Shown here: one piece after another, positions 1 through 5,760 of the stretch
How positions within the stretch are numbered: the stretch's first letter is position 1
Layout: each line of letters opens with the position of its first letter
Assembly: GCA_016926135.1 (NCBI GenBank)
Contig: JAFGPH010000423.1
Coordinates: 1 to 7,847 of the forward strand
From: Deltaproteobacteria bacterium
Lineage (GTDB): Bacteria > Desulfobacterota > DSM-4660 > Desulfatiglandales > HGW-15
Direction: 5' to 3'
Length of the DNA: 7,847 nt
Position numbers and translations under genes: made by a program
Notes under the pieces: generated by a model
Told to the model about the DNA's origin: nothing
The model's database searches: none
The model's input: the letters and a program-made list of their open reading frames with translations, nothing else

Positions 1-205
1 CCAGCATGTTCTCCAGAACTTCCGCGCGAACGGCGCCCGAGCTGTTCAGGACGTCCAGATCCCGCACCAGGACCACCCTGCTTCTTGTTTCCGCTTTTGC
101 AGGGGATGGGCCGAAAAAGGGCATCCCCATGAGGCCTCCGGCTGTCAGACACGCCCCTGCGCGGACGAAATCACGCCTCGTGAGCACTCTCTGTTCCTCT
201 TTCAT
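1..205 (-). CDS. DUF362-like protein with Tat signal peptide (N-terminal 68 aa, 3' end outside window)
   Basis: Only the first 68 codons are present; the gene runs off the left edge. The protein opens with a twin-arginine signal: RRDFVRAG at residues 10-17, a hydrophobic stretch at about 18-33, and an A-K-A cleavage site near residue 38. It is therefore predicted to be exported folded, which is usual for cofactor-containing proteins. The mature start, SRVVLVRDLDVL followed by AEVLENML, resembles the opening of DUF362 proteins, a family often associated with Fe-S/ferredoxin-like functions; this match is from memory and rests on few residues. The ATG at 205 is preceded by a G-rich ribosome-binding stretch. 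The gene follows the DUF6599-like gene by 60 bp on the same strand, so the two probably share a transcript. The Tat signal is clear; the family name is moderate. Confidence 0.72.
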   Translation of the reverse strand, partial: MKEEQRVLTRRDFVRAGACLTAGGLMGMPFFGPSPAKAETRSRVVLVRDLDVLNSSGAVRAEVLENML

Positions 206-225
206 GAACCCCCCGCACCGAAAAC

Positions 226-250
226 GCATCCCTTCCTCAAAGGGAGATGC
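226..250 (-). other. Small hairpin in the intergenic gap of the minus-strand operon
   Basis: The 60-bp gap between the DUF6599-like and DUF362-like genes holds a stem: GCA-TCCCTT (226-234) pairs with AAGGGA-(GA)-TGC (240-250), with a 5-nt loop. That is nine pairs with a 2-nt bulge. It could stabilise or process the shared transcript. There is no T-run after it in the direction of transcription, so it is not a typical terminator. It may be chance. Confidence 0.3.
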
Positions 251-265
251 CGAGAAATACGCATC

Positions 266-1210
266 CTATGGGGAACCGCTTCGGGAAGCTGAATTCATGG
301 CTTCGGAAAGCAGGTCCGCCGCAAGCTGCCTGCTCCGGGCCTCCAGGACAATCCCCATGAAACTGCCCTTGAGGGCAGCTGCGGCCCATTTTCCGTCCTC
401 CATGCGTGCGAATCCAAGGCTGTCCGCATCGCTCAGGTAGTGTCTCAAAAAGCCTTGAAAAGCCTCTGTTGACTTGTCGGCGTCAGGGTAGGAAATGAGG
501 AGCAAGGTGGCATCCTCCGTGCCCCGCTGATAGGTGGCGAGGGCCGCCTCCGTCAGGGATCCAAGGCGAAGGATGTTCTCGTCGGAGACATAGAAATGGG
601 TGTTCAGGATGATATGATCGTGGAGGTACCTGATGCTTCGGGCCTGAAGCCCCTGAGCAGGCAGGAACTCGACGAGCCTAGGTCTTTCCCCGATCCGGCC
701 GATCAGAGCGGCCACCGCATTTCCCAGGCCCTTGGCAGCTTCCCTGGAATCCACGGTCTGGGCCTCGTCAAAGATGGAGACAAAAAACCGGTCCTTCCAG
801 AACCGGAGCCATCCGGCCCTGTAGAGCCCCTCCTGCCCAAGGTCCACCGGGTCGCCGTCCCTGTCGTGGGTAAAAACGCCGTAGGCGTCTTTTGAAGAAC
901 CCATATCGAAGATGTCGAGGATGATGGCCGGGGCGTGGGAGGAGGCGTAGCGCCGCGAAAGGCATCGCCGCATGTGGTAAGCCCTGTATACCTCACCGGC
1001 GCCATCGATATAGTCAAAGATGGTTTTGTCGTCGAAAACGCGGTCTTCACCGTCAGGCTTCCAAGGCCCGATTGCGGGGGGAAGGGACGCCTTGAGGCTG
1101 TCCAGGGAATCCGCGTAAAATTTTTCTGCCATGACCGGTCCCATCCCCATGGCCGCGAGGGCTGCAGGGAAGAACAAGAGAAGACATATGACCCGGTATC
1201 TCGCGAGCAC
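266..1210 (-). CDS. DUF6599-like exported protein
   Basis: A 314-aa protein starting at GTG, with a GGAAGGG ribosome-binding site a few bases upstream. Residues 1-28 look like a Sec signal peptide: Arg at 4 and 6, hydrophobic core LLLFFPAALAA, and a likely cut after V-M-A. The mature part begins with a segment on 'SLKASLPPAIGPWKPDGED'. It then has the motif TIFDYIDGAGEVYRAY at residues 63-78, which I recognise as characteristic of DUF6599 proteins, and a region with DIFDMGSSKDAYGVF and GWLRFWKDRFFVSIF. No catalytic motif or metal-binding cysteine pattern is visible, and biochemical function is unknown. The product is probably periplasmic or outer-surface. It is first in an operon with the Tat-exported DUF362-like protein, suggesting a shared envelope function. 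The family call is from memory; the signal peptide and coding status are solid. Confidence 0.85.
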   Translation of the reverse strand: MLARYRVICLLLFFPAALAAMGMGPVMAEKFYADSLDSLKASLPPAIGPWKPDGEDRVFDDKTIFDYIDGAGEVYRAYHMRRCLSRRYASSHAPAIILDIFDMGSSKDAYGVFTHDRDGDPVDLGQEGLYRAGWLRFWKDRFFVSIFDEAQTVDSREAAKGLGNAVAALIGRIGERPRLVEFLPAQGLQARSIRYLHDHIILNTHFYVSDENILRLGSLTEAALATYQRGTEDATLLLISYPDADKSTEAFQGFLRHYLSDADSLGFARMEDGKWAAAALKGSFMGIVLEARSRQLAADLLSEAMNSASRSGSP

Positions 1211-1273
1211 GGAACCCTTCCGCCCTTGGCGGGCGCAGACTTGGAGGCCTTTTCTCGGGATAGGGCGATGGAA

Positions 1274-1302
1274 GTGGGCCTCACAAAGGGAATATGGCCC
1301 AC
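1274..1302. promoter_or_regulatory. Operator-like inverted repeat over the DUF6599-like promoter
   Basis: GTGGGCC at 1274-1280 and GGCCCAC at 1296-1302 form a perfect 7-bp inverted repeat with a 15-bp gap. One arm lies at the end of the promoter spacer and touches the first base of the -10; the other lies just past the predicted transcription start. A dimeric repressor bound here would cover the -10 and start site. In RNA only the downstream half would be transcribed, so a DNA site is the better reading. No cognate regulator can be named. Confidence 0.4.
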
Positions 1303-1319
1303 AGATAGGGGCGTGTCAA
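1291..1319 (-). promoter_or_regulatory. Sigma-70-type promoter for the DUF6599-like/DUF362-like operon
   Basis: On the minus strand, a perfect -35 TTGACA (1314-1319) is followed after exactly 17 bp by CATATT (1291-1296), matching 4 of 6 bases of the -10 consensus. The predicted start near 1284 gives a leader of about 75 nt before the GTG at 1210. Spacing, orientation and distance all fit. It lies between the left hairpin repeat and the gene. Confidence 0.6.
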
Positions 1320-1340
1320 TATCAAAGGGCGCAAGGCGCA

Positions 1341-1392
1341 CCCCCCAAGGCCCTCTCGACGATGGCGTTTTTTGATCGGAGGGCCATGGGGG
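1341..1392. repeat. 52-bp hairpin-forming dispersed repeat, copy 1
   Basis: CCCCCCAAGGCCCTC (1341-1355) pairs with GAGGGCCATGGGGGG (1379-1393), 14 of 15 positions, around a 23-nt loop containing a T-run. The same 52-bp unit recurs in the same orientation at 1626-1677 with 44/52 identity and no gaps. The combination of a palindromic unit and repetition suggests a REP-like element. It sits just upstream of the DUF6599-like promoter, where its hairpin could also insulate that operon from read-through. Confidence 0.65.
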
Positions 1393-1463
1393 GGTAGTCT
1401 CTCAGGACCGCAACTGATCTTTATCCTCTGCCGGTAACCGCCCCAAAAAAAGAAAGGTTCACG

Positions 1464-1484
1464 GTACAAGGTGCAAGGCACAAG
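1464..1484. repeat. Heptanucleotide tandem array A (three units)
   Basis: Three consecutive 7-bp units, GTACAAG, GTGCAAG and GCACAAG, share the pattern G-N-N-C-A-A-G; a fourth degenerate unit, GATGAAA, follows. The array is imperfect but the 7-bp period is clear by eye. It is related in inverted sense to array B at 1516-1536. Confidence 0.55.
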
Positions 1485-1515
1485 GATGAAAGAGAAAGGA
1501 ACTTCAGGTCTCAGG

Positions 1516-1536
1516 CTTTGAGCCTTGAGCTTTGAG
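1516..1536. repeat. Heptanucleotide tandem array B (three units)
   Basis: Three 7-bp units, CTTTGAG, CCTTGAG and CTTTGAG, directly abut; a degenerate unit, GTCTCAG, precedes at 1508-1514. Its reverse complement matches array A over 19 positions with about 14 identities, so the two arrays could fold together as an imperfect stem with a loop of roughly 30 nt. Confidence 0.6.
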
Positions 1537-1625
1537 CTTCCCCCCTGTGGGGCTGCTTGTGGAAAACGCAGAACCGGGTCCCGTGTTAGGGGCATGGGAG
1601 GAATAGTTGCGGCCTGTACGACCAC

Positions 1626-1677
1626 CCCCCCAAGTCCCTCTCATCGGTGGCATTGTTTGATCAGGAGGGCCGTGGGG
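1626..1677. repeat. 52-bp hairpin-forming dispersed repeat, copy 2
   Basis: Ungapped match to 1341-1392 in the same orientation (44/52). Its arms, CCCCAAGTCCCTC and GAGGGCCGTGGGG, pair at 11 of 13 positions. It begins one base after the stop codon of the minus-strand 71-aa gene (stop at 1679-1681), so in that direction the hairpin lies exactly where a terminator would be. It may end that transcript, although no strong T-run follows. Confidence 0.62.
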
Positions 1678-1678
1678 T

Positions 1679-1894
1679 TCAGAGGTCTTCTTCGGCTTTG
1701 ATGAGGGTGATCCGCATGGGCAGGGGCGAGGCTTCCCGGGCCATTCTCTTGAGTCTGGCCTCCTCGTTCCTGAGAATATCCAGAAGCATCAGGGCCTCCG
1801 ACGCCGTGAAGTCGAGACCTTTTCTCCTTCCGCTCCGGATCGTGAGTCCCTTTTCGGTCATCTGAATGATGAATTTCTCGGTTCCCAGTTTCAT
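1679..1894 (-). CDS. Small conserved-looking protein of unknown function (71 aa)
   Basis: I do not recognise this gene. The 71-aa product begins MKLGTEKFIIQMTEKG and continues with IRSGRRKGLDFTASEALMLLDILRNEEARLKRMAREASPLPMRITL. The first 25 residues look like beta strands; a charged helix follows at about 30-57. There is no signal peptide, membrane segment or cysteine. The frame is open up to an ATG at 1993, but the Met at 1894 is preferred: the extra 33 residues are not protein-like (two His, Trp, Cys, Arg-rich), and a possible promoter (1943-1964) lies inside the extension. The ribosome-binding site at the shorter start is weak. The stop is followed at once by the hairpin repeat. It is divergent from the chemoreceptor gene. 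Confidence 0.6.
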   Translation of the reverse strand: MKLGTEKFIIQMTEKGLTIRSGRRKGLDFTASEALMLLDILRNEEARLKRMAREASPLPMRITLIKAEEDL

Positions 1895-1942
1895 TCTTTT
1901 GACGCAGCCATCAAGGTGGACGCGAGATTCTTGATGACTCCT

Positions 1943-1970
1943 ATTATGCCATAGAAAGGAAAAAATCAAA
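1943..1970 (-). promoter_or_regulatory. Possible sigma-70 promoter for the 71-aa gene
   Basis: On the minus strand a TTTGAT-like -35 is followed after about 16 bp by CATAAT (1943-1948), 5 of 6 to the -10 consensus. Transcription would start near 1936 and leave a leader of about 40 nt before the ATG at 1894. This argues against the longer open frame starting at 1993. The -35 is weak, so this is tentative. Confidence 0.4.
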
Positions 1971-2014
1971 GGATTTGAGCCTCTAGCCTGCATCTACGGC
2001 TCTGGGGAGGCATT

Positions 2015-2030
2015 TGGCCCTGGAATTGCA
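2015..2030 (+). promoter_or_regulatory. Sigma-54 (RpoN) -24/-12 promoter for the chemoreceptor gene
   Basis: TGGCCC-TGGAA-TTGCA matches the RpoN consensus TGGCAC-N5-TTGCA at all but one position. The invariant GG and GC are separated by exactly 10 bases. The predicted start near 2041 gives a leader of about 115 nt before the ATG at 2157. Such promoters need an enhancer-binding activator; no binding site was identified. Confidence 0.68.
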
Positions 2031-2156
2031 TTTCCGATTATCGCAGTCTTTCATCGCCTGTTCCGAAAGGGGAGCGGGCGAATGTGCTTCCCTCAGATGT
2101 GGCGGAAGAGGGGCTGCACCGGAGCGGTCATAAAACATGGAACTGGAGGGTGAGAT

Positions 2157-4061
2157 ATGAAGAGTACGGGGCTGGGGACCAAGTTGCTTGTGGGCGGATT
2201 GGCGTTGCTCATCATCCCTCTGTGTGCCCTCGGCGTCTTCACGGTTCAATGGGCGTCGAAGTCGATGGACAGTCTTGAAAGAGAGCAATTAAGCATGTTG
2301 AGGAAGGTTGTTGCCGACCAGGTGAGGATCATGCTCGATGAGCAGACAAGGATGCTGGTCAATGCCTCGAGCAACGACTCGGTCATCCTGGAAGTCGTCA
2401 ATAACCTTGACCAGACGGGCATGGTTGACCTGGCGCAGTACAAGCTGGATACGCGGAGCACGGTCTTCCATGACAAAATGATTTACAAGACTTTTCTCAT
2501 CACGGATCTGGAGGGAAAAGTCATAGGGGACACGTCGGGGGGCAGCCACAAGGGGGTGAGCCTGGCCGGCGAGGACTTCTTCAAAAAGGCTGCGGCCGGA
2601 CAAACGGTCGTGGGCAAGGTGGTTCCTTCGGATAAGCCCGGCGAGAGCTACGTATATGTGGCCGGTCCGATGAAATCGGCGAAAAAAGGGGTCATTGGCA
2701 CCCTTGTCCTGGGTTGGAAACTGGAGCCCTTGATCAAAAAGGTCGGGGAACTGAAGCTGGGCAGCACCGGGTACGCTTTTCTTGTGGACGACACCGGCAG
2801 AATTATTGCACATCCTGACAGAAAAATGACGGCCGGCGTCAGGGTGGAAAAAGGTATTCAGGGGATGGAAGAAGCGGCGAAGACCCTGCTCTCTTTCAAG
2901 GAGGGCATGGAGGAATTCTCGTCCCAAGGGGATGACAAGATCATTGCCTATACCCCGGTCCAGGGTGCCCGTTGGGCCCTGGGCCTGGTCATTTCCAAGC
3001 AGGATCTGCTCAGTCCCATCCACAGAATGAGAAACATTACCGCCATGGCAAGCGGGGCCGTTATCCTTTTTGCGGGACTCCTGATCGCATGGCTGGTTCG
3101 CAGGATGATCACGAAGCCGATCACCAGGATCGTCAGGGAATTGAGCAACGGTTCTGAACAGCTGTCGTTGGCCTCGACGCAGATCTCCTCCTCAAGTCAG
3201 ATGCTGGCTGAAGGGGCGTCGGAACAGGCCGCCTCCCTTGAGGAGACCTCAGCCTCTCTGGATGAGGTGGCTTCCATGACCCGGCAAAATGCCGATCATG
3301 CGGTGAATGCGGATCATCTGATGAAGGGCGCCAATGAAGTGGTCAAGAAGGCGAACGCGTCCATGGGAGATCTCACGACTGCGATGAAGGAAATATCGGC
3401 AACGAGCGAGGAGATCTCCAAGATCATCAAGACCATCGACGAAATCGCCTTCCAGACCAACCTCCTCGCCCTCAACGCGGCCGTGGAGGCGGCCAGGGCC
3501 GGGGATGCGGGCGCCGGTTTTGCCGTGGTGGCCGGTGAGGTGAGGAACCTGGCGATGCGAGCTGCCGAAGCGGCCCGGGCTACTTCCGATCTCATTGAAG
3601 GAACGGTCAGAAAGATCCAACAGGGCTCGGAACTTGTGGGAAAGACGAGTGAGGCATTCTCCCAGGTGGCAAAAGGCGCCCATGAAGTGGGGACAATTGT
3701 GAGCGAGATTGCCCTGGCCTCCGGTCAGCAATCACAGGGAATCGAACAGGTGAGCGAGGCCGTAGCGGAGATGGACAGGGTGGTTCAGCAGAACGCCGCC
3801 AGTGCGGAGGAGTCTGCGAGTGCCTCTGAGGAGTTGAGTGCCCAGTCCCGGCAGATGGAAGAAATCGTGGATGCCCTGGTCCGACTGGTAGGTGGAGTGG
3901 CCGGAGACGATGCCGGGAAGATGTCGGAGGAGGAGGTCTTGGTGCCCCAAGGGGAGGGTGTTGAAGGCGTTCCCGGCCATGGCAGAATTCGGTCCGGACT
4001 GATCGAGATGAGACCGGAAAGGCTTATCGCCGGAAAGGCATCTCATCTCGGCGAAAGCTGA
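2157..4061 (+). CDS. Methyl-accepting chemotaxis protein with double Cache sensor domain
   Basis: A 634-aa transmembrane chemoreceptor that passes ligand signals to CheA/CheW. The ATG is preceded by GGAGGG six bases upstream. Domains: TM1 at about 8-31; a periplasmic dCache-type sensor at about 35-285, with [17 protein letters not shown] in the first module and [20 protein letters not shown] (202-221) in the second; TM2 at about 292-315; a short HAMP-like linker ([10 protein letters not shown]); then a long coiled-coil signalling domain. The hairpin tip [21 protein letters not shown] starts at residue 429, followed by [13 protein letters not shown]. Two adaptation motifs, [10 protein letters not shown] (358-367) and [10 protein letters not shown] (547-556), lie at distances from the tip like those in E. 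coli Tsr. The ligand is unknown. There is no C-terminal CheR-binding pentapeptide; the tail after the coiled coil is about 45 acidic and polar residues. No che genes are adjacent. Confidence 0.96.
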   Translation: MKSTGLGTKLLVGGLALLIIPLCALGVFTVQWASKSMDSLEREQLSMLRKVVADQVRIMLDEQTRMLVNASSNDSVILEVVNNLDQTGMVDLAQYKLDTRSTVFHDKMIYKTFLITDLEGKVIGDTSGGSHKGVSLAGEDFFKKAAAGQTVVGKVVPSDKPGESYVYVAGPMKSAKKGVIGTLVLGWKLEPLIKKVGELKLGSTGYAFLVDDTGRIIAHPDRKMTAGVRVEKGIQGMEEAAKTLLSFKEGMEEFSSQGDDKIIAYTPVQGARWALGLVISKQDLLSPIHRMRNITAMASGAVILFAGLLIAWLVRRMITKPITRIVRELSNGSEQLSLASTQISSSSQMLAEGASEQAASLEETSASLDEVASMTRQNADHAVNADHLMKGANEVVKKANASMGDLTTAMKEISATSEEISKIIKTIDEIAFQTNLLALNAAVEAARAGDAGAGFAVVAGEVRNLAMRAAEAARATSDLIEGTVRKIQQGSELVGKTSEAFSQVAKGAHEVGTIVSEIALASGQQSQGIEQVSEAVAEMDRVVQQNAASAEESASASEELSAQSRQMEEIVDALVRLVGGVAGDDAGKMSEEEVLVPQGEGVEGVPGHGRIRSGLIEMRPERLIAGKASHLGES

Positions 4062-4077
4062 ATCCCTCTGTCCCCGG

Positions 4078-4102
4078 CCGCAAGAAGACTTCTCTTCTTC
4101 GG
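4078..4102 (+). other. Hairpin just after the chemoreceptor gene
   Basis: CCG-c-AAGAAGA (4078-4088) pairs with TCTTCTT-CGG (4093-4102): ten base pairs, one bulged C, four-base loop. No T-tract follows, so it is unlikely to terminate alone. It could protect the mRNA 3' end upstream of the better terminator candidate at 4136-4170. Confidence 0.35.
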
Positions 4103-4135
4103 CAGTCAGGGCCTCACAAATGTGGCTTGCGTTCA

Positions 4136-4170
4136 AAAGGGGGAGGCGGTTGCCTTCCCCTTTCCTTTCT
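4136..4170 (+). terminator. Rho-independent terminator candidate for the chemoreceptor gene
   Basis: AAAGGGGGAGGC (4136-4147) pairs with GCCTTCCCCTTT (4152-4163) over 12 positions (11 Watson-Crick, one G-U) around a GGTT loop. The pyrimidine-rich CCTTTCT follows. The stem is strong. The T-tract is interrupted by C residues, which lowers certainty. It lies about 75 bp after the chemoreceptor stop and ahead of the next promoter. Confidence 0.6.
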
Positions 4171-4267
4171 GAAAGATCCCACCTCGGGAATCGCGATCTG
4201 CCACGACGGGATATGCGGCGTTGAAGCGTGTCCGAAATCGGTCTTCGGCGTCTTCTCAAGGAAGCAT

Positions 4268-4296
4268 TTGCCTCTCCAGGGGGACCCGTGTATATT
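4268..4296 (+). promoter_or_regulatory. Sigma-70-type promoter for the acyl-CoA synthetase/kinase operon
   Basis: TTGCCT (4268-4273, 4 of 6) and TATATT (4291-4296, 5 of 6) are separated by exactly 17 bp. Transcription would start near 4303, about 40 nt before the ATG at 4345. Its position rules against using the earlier in-frame ATG at 4228, which would lie upstream of the promoter. Confidence 0.55.
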
Positions 4297-4344
4297 GCCG
4301 GACAGGGTGAAGGAGCCCTGCATGTCCTAGGATCAAGAGGGAAA

Positions 4345-5760
4345 ATGGCGTTGGGAAATACACTTGAGAAATTTTTCGAACCCGAGACTGTGGCCGTCGT
4401 GGGTGCCTCCTCGACACCCGGAAAGGCCGGCAACGACATCCTCCTGAACATTCTGGCCAACGATTATGCCGGCAGTCTCTACCTGGTCAACCCGAAGGGC
4501 GGAGAAATCCTGGGCAGGCGGGTCTATCCTTCCATCCGGAATCTGCCGGACGGTATCGATCTTGCCGTCATCATCCTACCTGCGAGGGCGAACCCTCAGG
4601 CTCTCAGGGATTGTGCGGCAAAGGGCATCCGTGCGGTGGTCCTGGTGGCCGGCGGGTTTGCCGAGGTGGATGGGGAAGGGGAGATCCTCCAGGGGAAGAT
4701 GGCGGCCGTGATCCGGGAAACGGGCATACGGGTCCTGGGACCCAACACCTCAGGTCTCCTGTCCATTCCCCACAACCTTGCGGCAAGCTTCTTCCCCCTC
4801 GGCAGGGTGCCGCGAGGAGGGATTTCCTACATGGCCCAGACAGGGAATTTCGCCACCCACACCATGCGCTACATCATGTCCGCGGAGAACTTCGGTGTGG
4901 CCCGGGTGGCAGGCCTGGGCAACAAGGTGGACGTGGATGAGAGCGAGGTGCTCGAGTACCTCGGGGATGATCCGGAAACCCGGGCCATTCTCGTGTACCT
5001 GGAGAGCTTCAAGCGGCCGAAGCGTTTTGTGGAAATCGCCCGCCGTGTAACACGGCACAAACCGGTGATCCTCCTCAAGGGCGGGAGCACAGAGCGGGGG
5101 GCTGAGGCCGCGCTCACCCATACGGCTGCCCTCGCCTCGGACGATCGTATCCTCACCGGCGCCCTTGCCCAGGCAGGTGTGGTCAGGATCTGGAAATACT
5201 CCCACCTTTTTCTGGTTCCCAAGGGGCTCGCTTCCATGCCGCTCCCGGAGGGGAGGAGGGTGGGCTTCCTGGCTCCCTCCGGCGCCATGGCCGTTTGCCT
5301 GACCGACCTGTGCGCAGGGGAACTGGACCTGCGCGTCCCCGACCTGGAGGAGTTCTCCCGAAAGAGGCTGCAGGAGATCAGCCCGCCCTTCATCAAGATA
5401 CGAAACCCCGTCGATATCTGGCCGGCAGCCACCGTGCGCGGCATCGCATTCGCCTATCGCGAGGGCATCGAAACCCTCATGAGCGATGCGCATATCGATG
5501 CGGTGGTGGCGATCCTGATGCTGACGGAAGAGACCGGGATACCGCCCCTGGATTTCCTGGTGGAGGTTTCCCGCAGGCACCCCGAAAGGCCCCTTTACGT
5601 GAGTTGCAGCGGCGAGAAGAGGCAAATGGAGGCGGCCAAGGCCTTTCTGGAACCCCGCCGCGTGCCCGTCTTTCTGCTGCCCGAGGAGGCATTCGAAGTC
5701 CTGGGTGTCCTGGCCAGGTGCCGGGAGGCCATGAAAGGGGAGAAGGACCATGGCGGATGA
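4345..5760 (+). CDS. NDP-forming acyl-CoA synthetase alpha-type protein (CoA-binding, succinyl-CoA ligase-like)
   Basis: A 471-aa protein matching the alpha half of ADP-forming acetate/acyl-CoA ligases, which couple acyl-CoA hydrolysis to ATP formation with an ATP-grasp beta subunit. Domains: a CoA-binding Rossmann domain at about 8-130 (VAVVGASSTPGKAGNDIL), a succinyl-CoA ligase-like domain at about 150-290 (GNKVDVDE at 192-199; GLGNK context), and a third domain to the C-terminus. The phosphorylatable histidine is present as His259 in LTHTAALA, where the usual form is SHTGALAG. ATG 4345 is chosen because the protein-like sequence begins there (MALGNTLEKFFEPETVAVVG), AGAGG-type sequence precedes it and a promoter lies just upstream. 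No beta subunit is in the window, so catalysis needs a partner elsewhere or the protein acts as a CoA/acyl-CoA sensor. The stop overlaps the kinase start by 11 bp, indicating translational coupling. Confidence 0.9.
   Translation: MALGNTLEKFFEPETVAVVGASSTPGKAGNDILLNILANDYAGSLYLVNPKGGEILGRRVYPSIRNLPDGIDLAVIILPARANPQALRDCAAKGIRAVVLVAGGFAEVDGEGEILQGKMAAVIRETGIRVLGPNTSGLLSIPHNLAASFFPLGRVPRGGISYMAQTGNFATHTMRYIMSAENFGVARVAGLGNKVDVDESEVLEYLGDDPETRAILVYLESFKRPKRFVEIARRVTRHKPVILLKGGSTERGAEAALTHTAALASDDRILTGALAQAGVVRIWKYSHLFLVPKGLASMPLPEGRRVGFLAPSGAMAVCLTDLCAGELDLRVPDLEEFSRKRLQEISPPFIKIRNPVDIWPAATVRGIAFAYREGIETLMSDAHIDAVVAILMLTEETGIPPLDFLVEVSRRHPERPLYVSCSGEKRQMEAAKAFLEPRRVPVFLLPEEAFEVLGVLARCREAMKGEKDHGG

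Larger units (their letters stand above)
1393..1625. other. Non-coding spacer between the two hairpin repeats
   Basis: This 233-bp stretch contains no convincing gene on either strand. It holds two short arrays of 7-bp repeats (1464-1484 and 1516-1536) and A-rich and C-rich tracts. Its low-complexity character contrasts with the flanking coding sequence. Confidence 0.5.

Noticed and set aside
703..1341. Long open frame on the minus strand overlapping the DUF6599-like gene in another frame
   Set aside because: The translation is Arg/Pro/Ser/Thr-rich with no domain pattern, as expected for an out-of-frame reading of GC-rich coding sequence; the overlapping frame has a signal peptide and family motif.
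1464..1536. CRISPR-like repeats
   Set aside because: The units are only 7 bp, directly abutting and without unique spacers.
1895..1993. Longer start for the 71-aa minus-strand gene
   Set aside because: The added residues are not protein-like and a plausible promoter lies within them; kept as a minor uncertainty.
2041..2156. Riboswitch in the chemoreceptor leader
   Set aside because: I looked for a c-di-GMP-type or other known riboswitch core and saw none; the leader shows only the ribosome-binding site.
2289..3023. 244-codon open frame antisense to the chemoreceptor sensor domain
   Set aside because: No domain-like features, and it lies opposite a well-supported gene.
4228..4344. N-terminal extension of the acyl-CoA synthetase alpha-type protein to an earlier ATG
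   Set aside because: The extra 39 residues do not resemble the family, no ribosome-binding site was seen, and the predicted promoter at 4268-4296 lies inside the extension.
4750..5751. 333-codon open frame antisense to the acyl-CoA synthetase gene
   Set aside because: Rich in His, Gly, Pro and Gln without recognisable motifs; the plus-strand frame has clear conserved motifs throughout.
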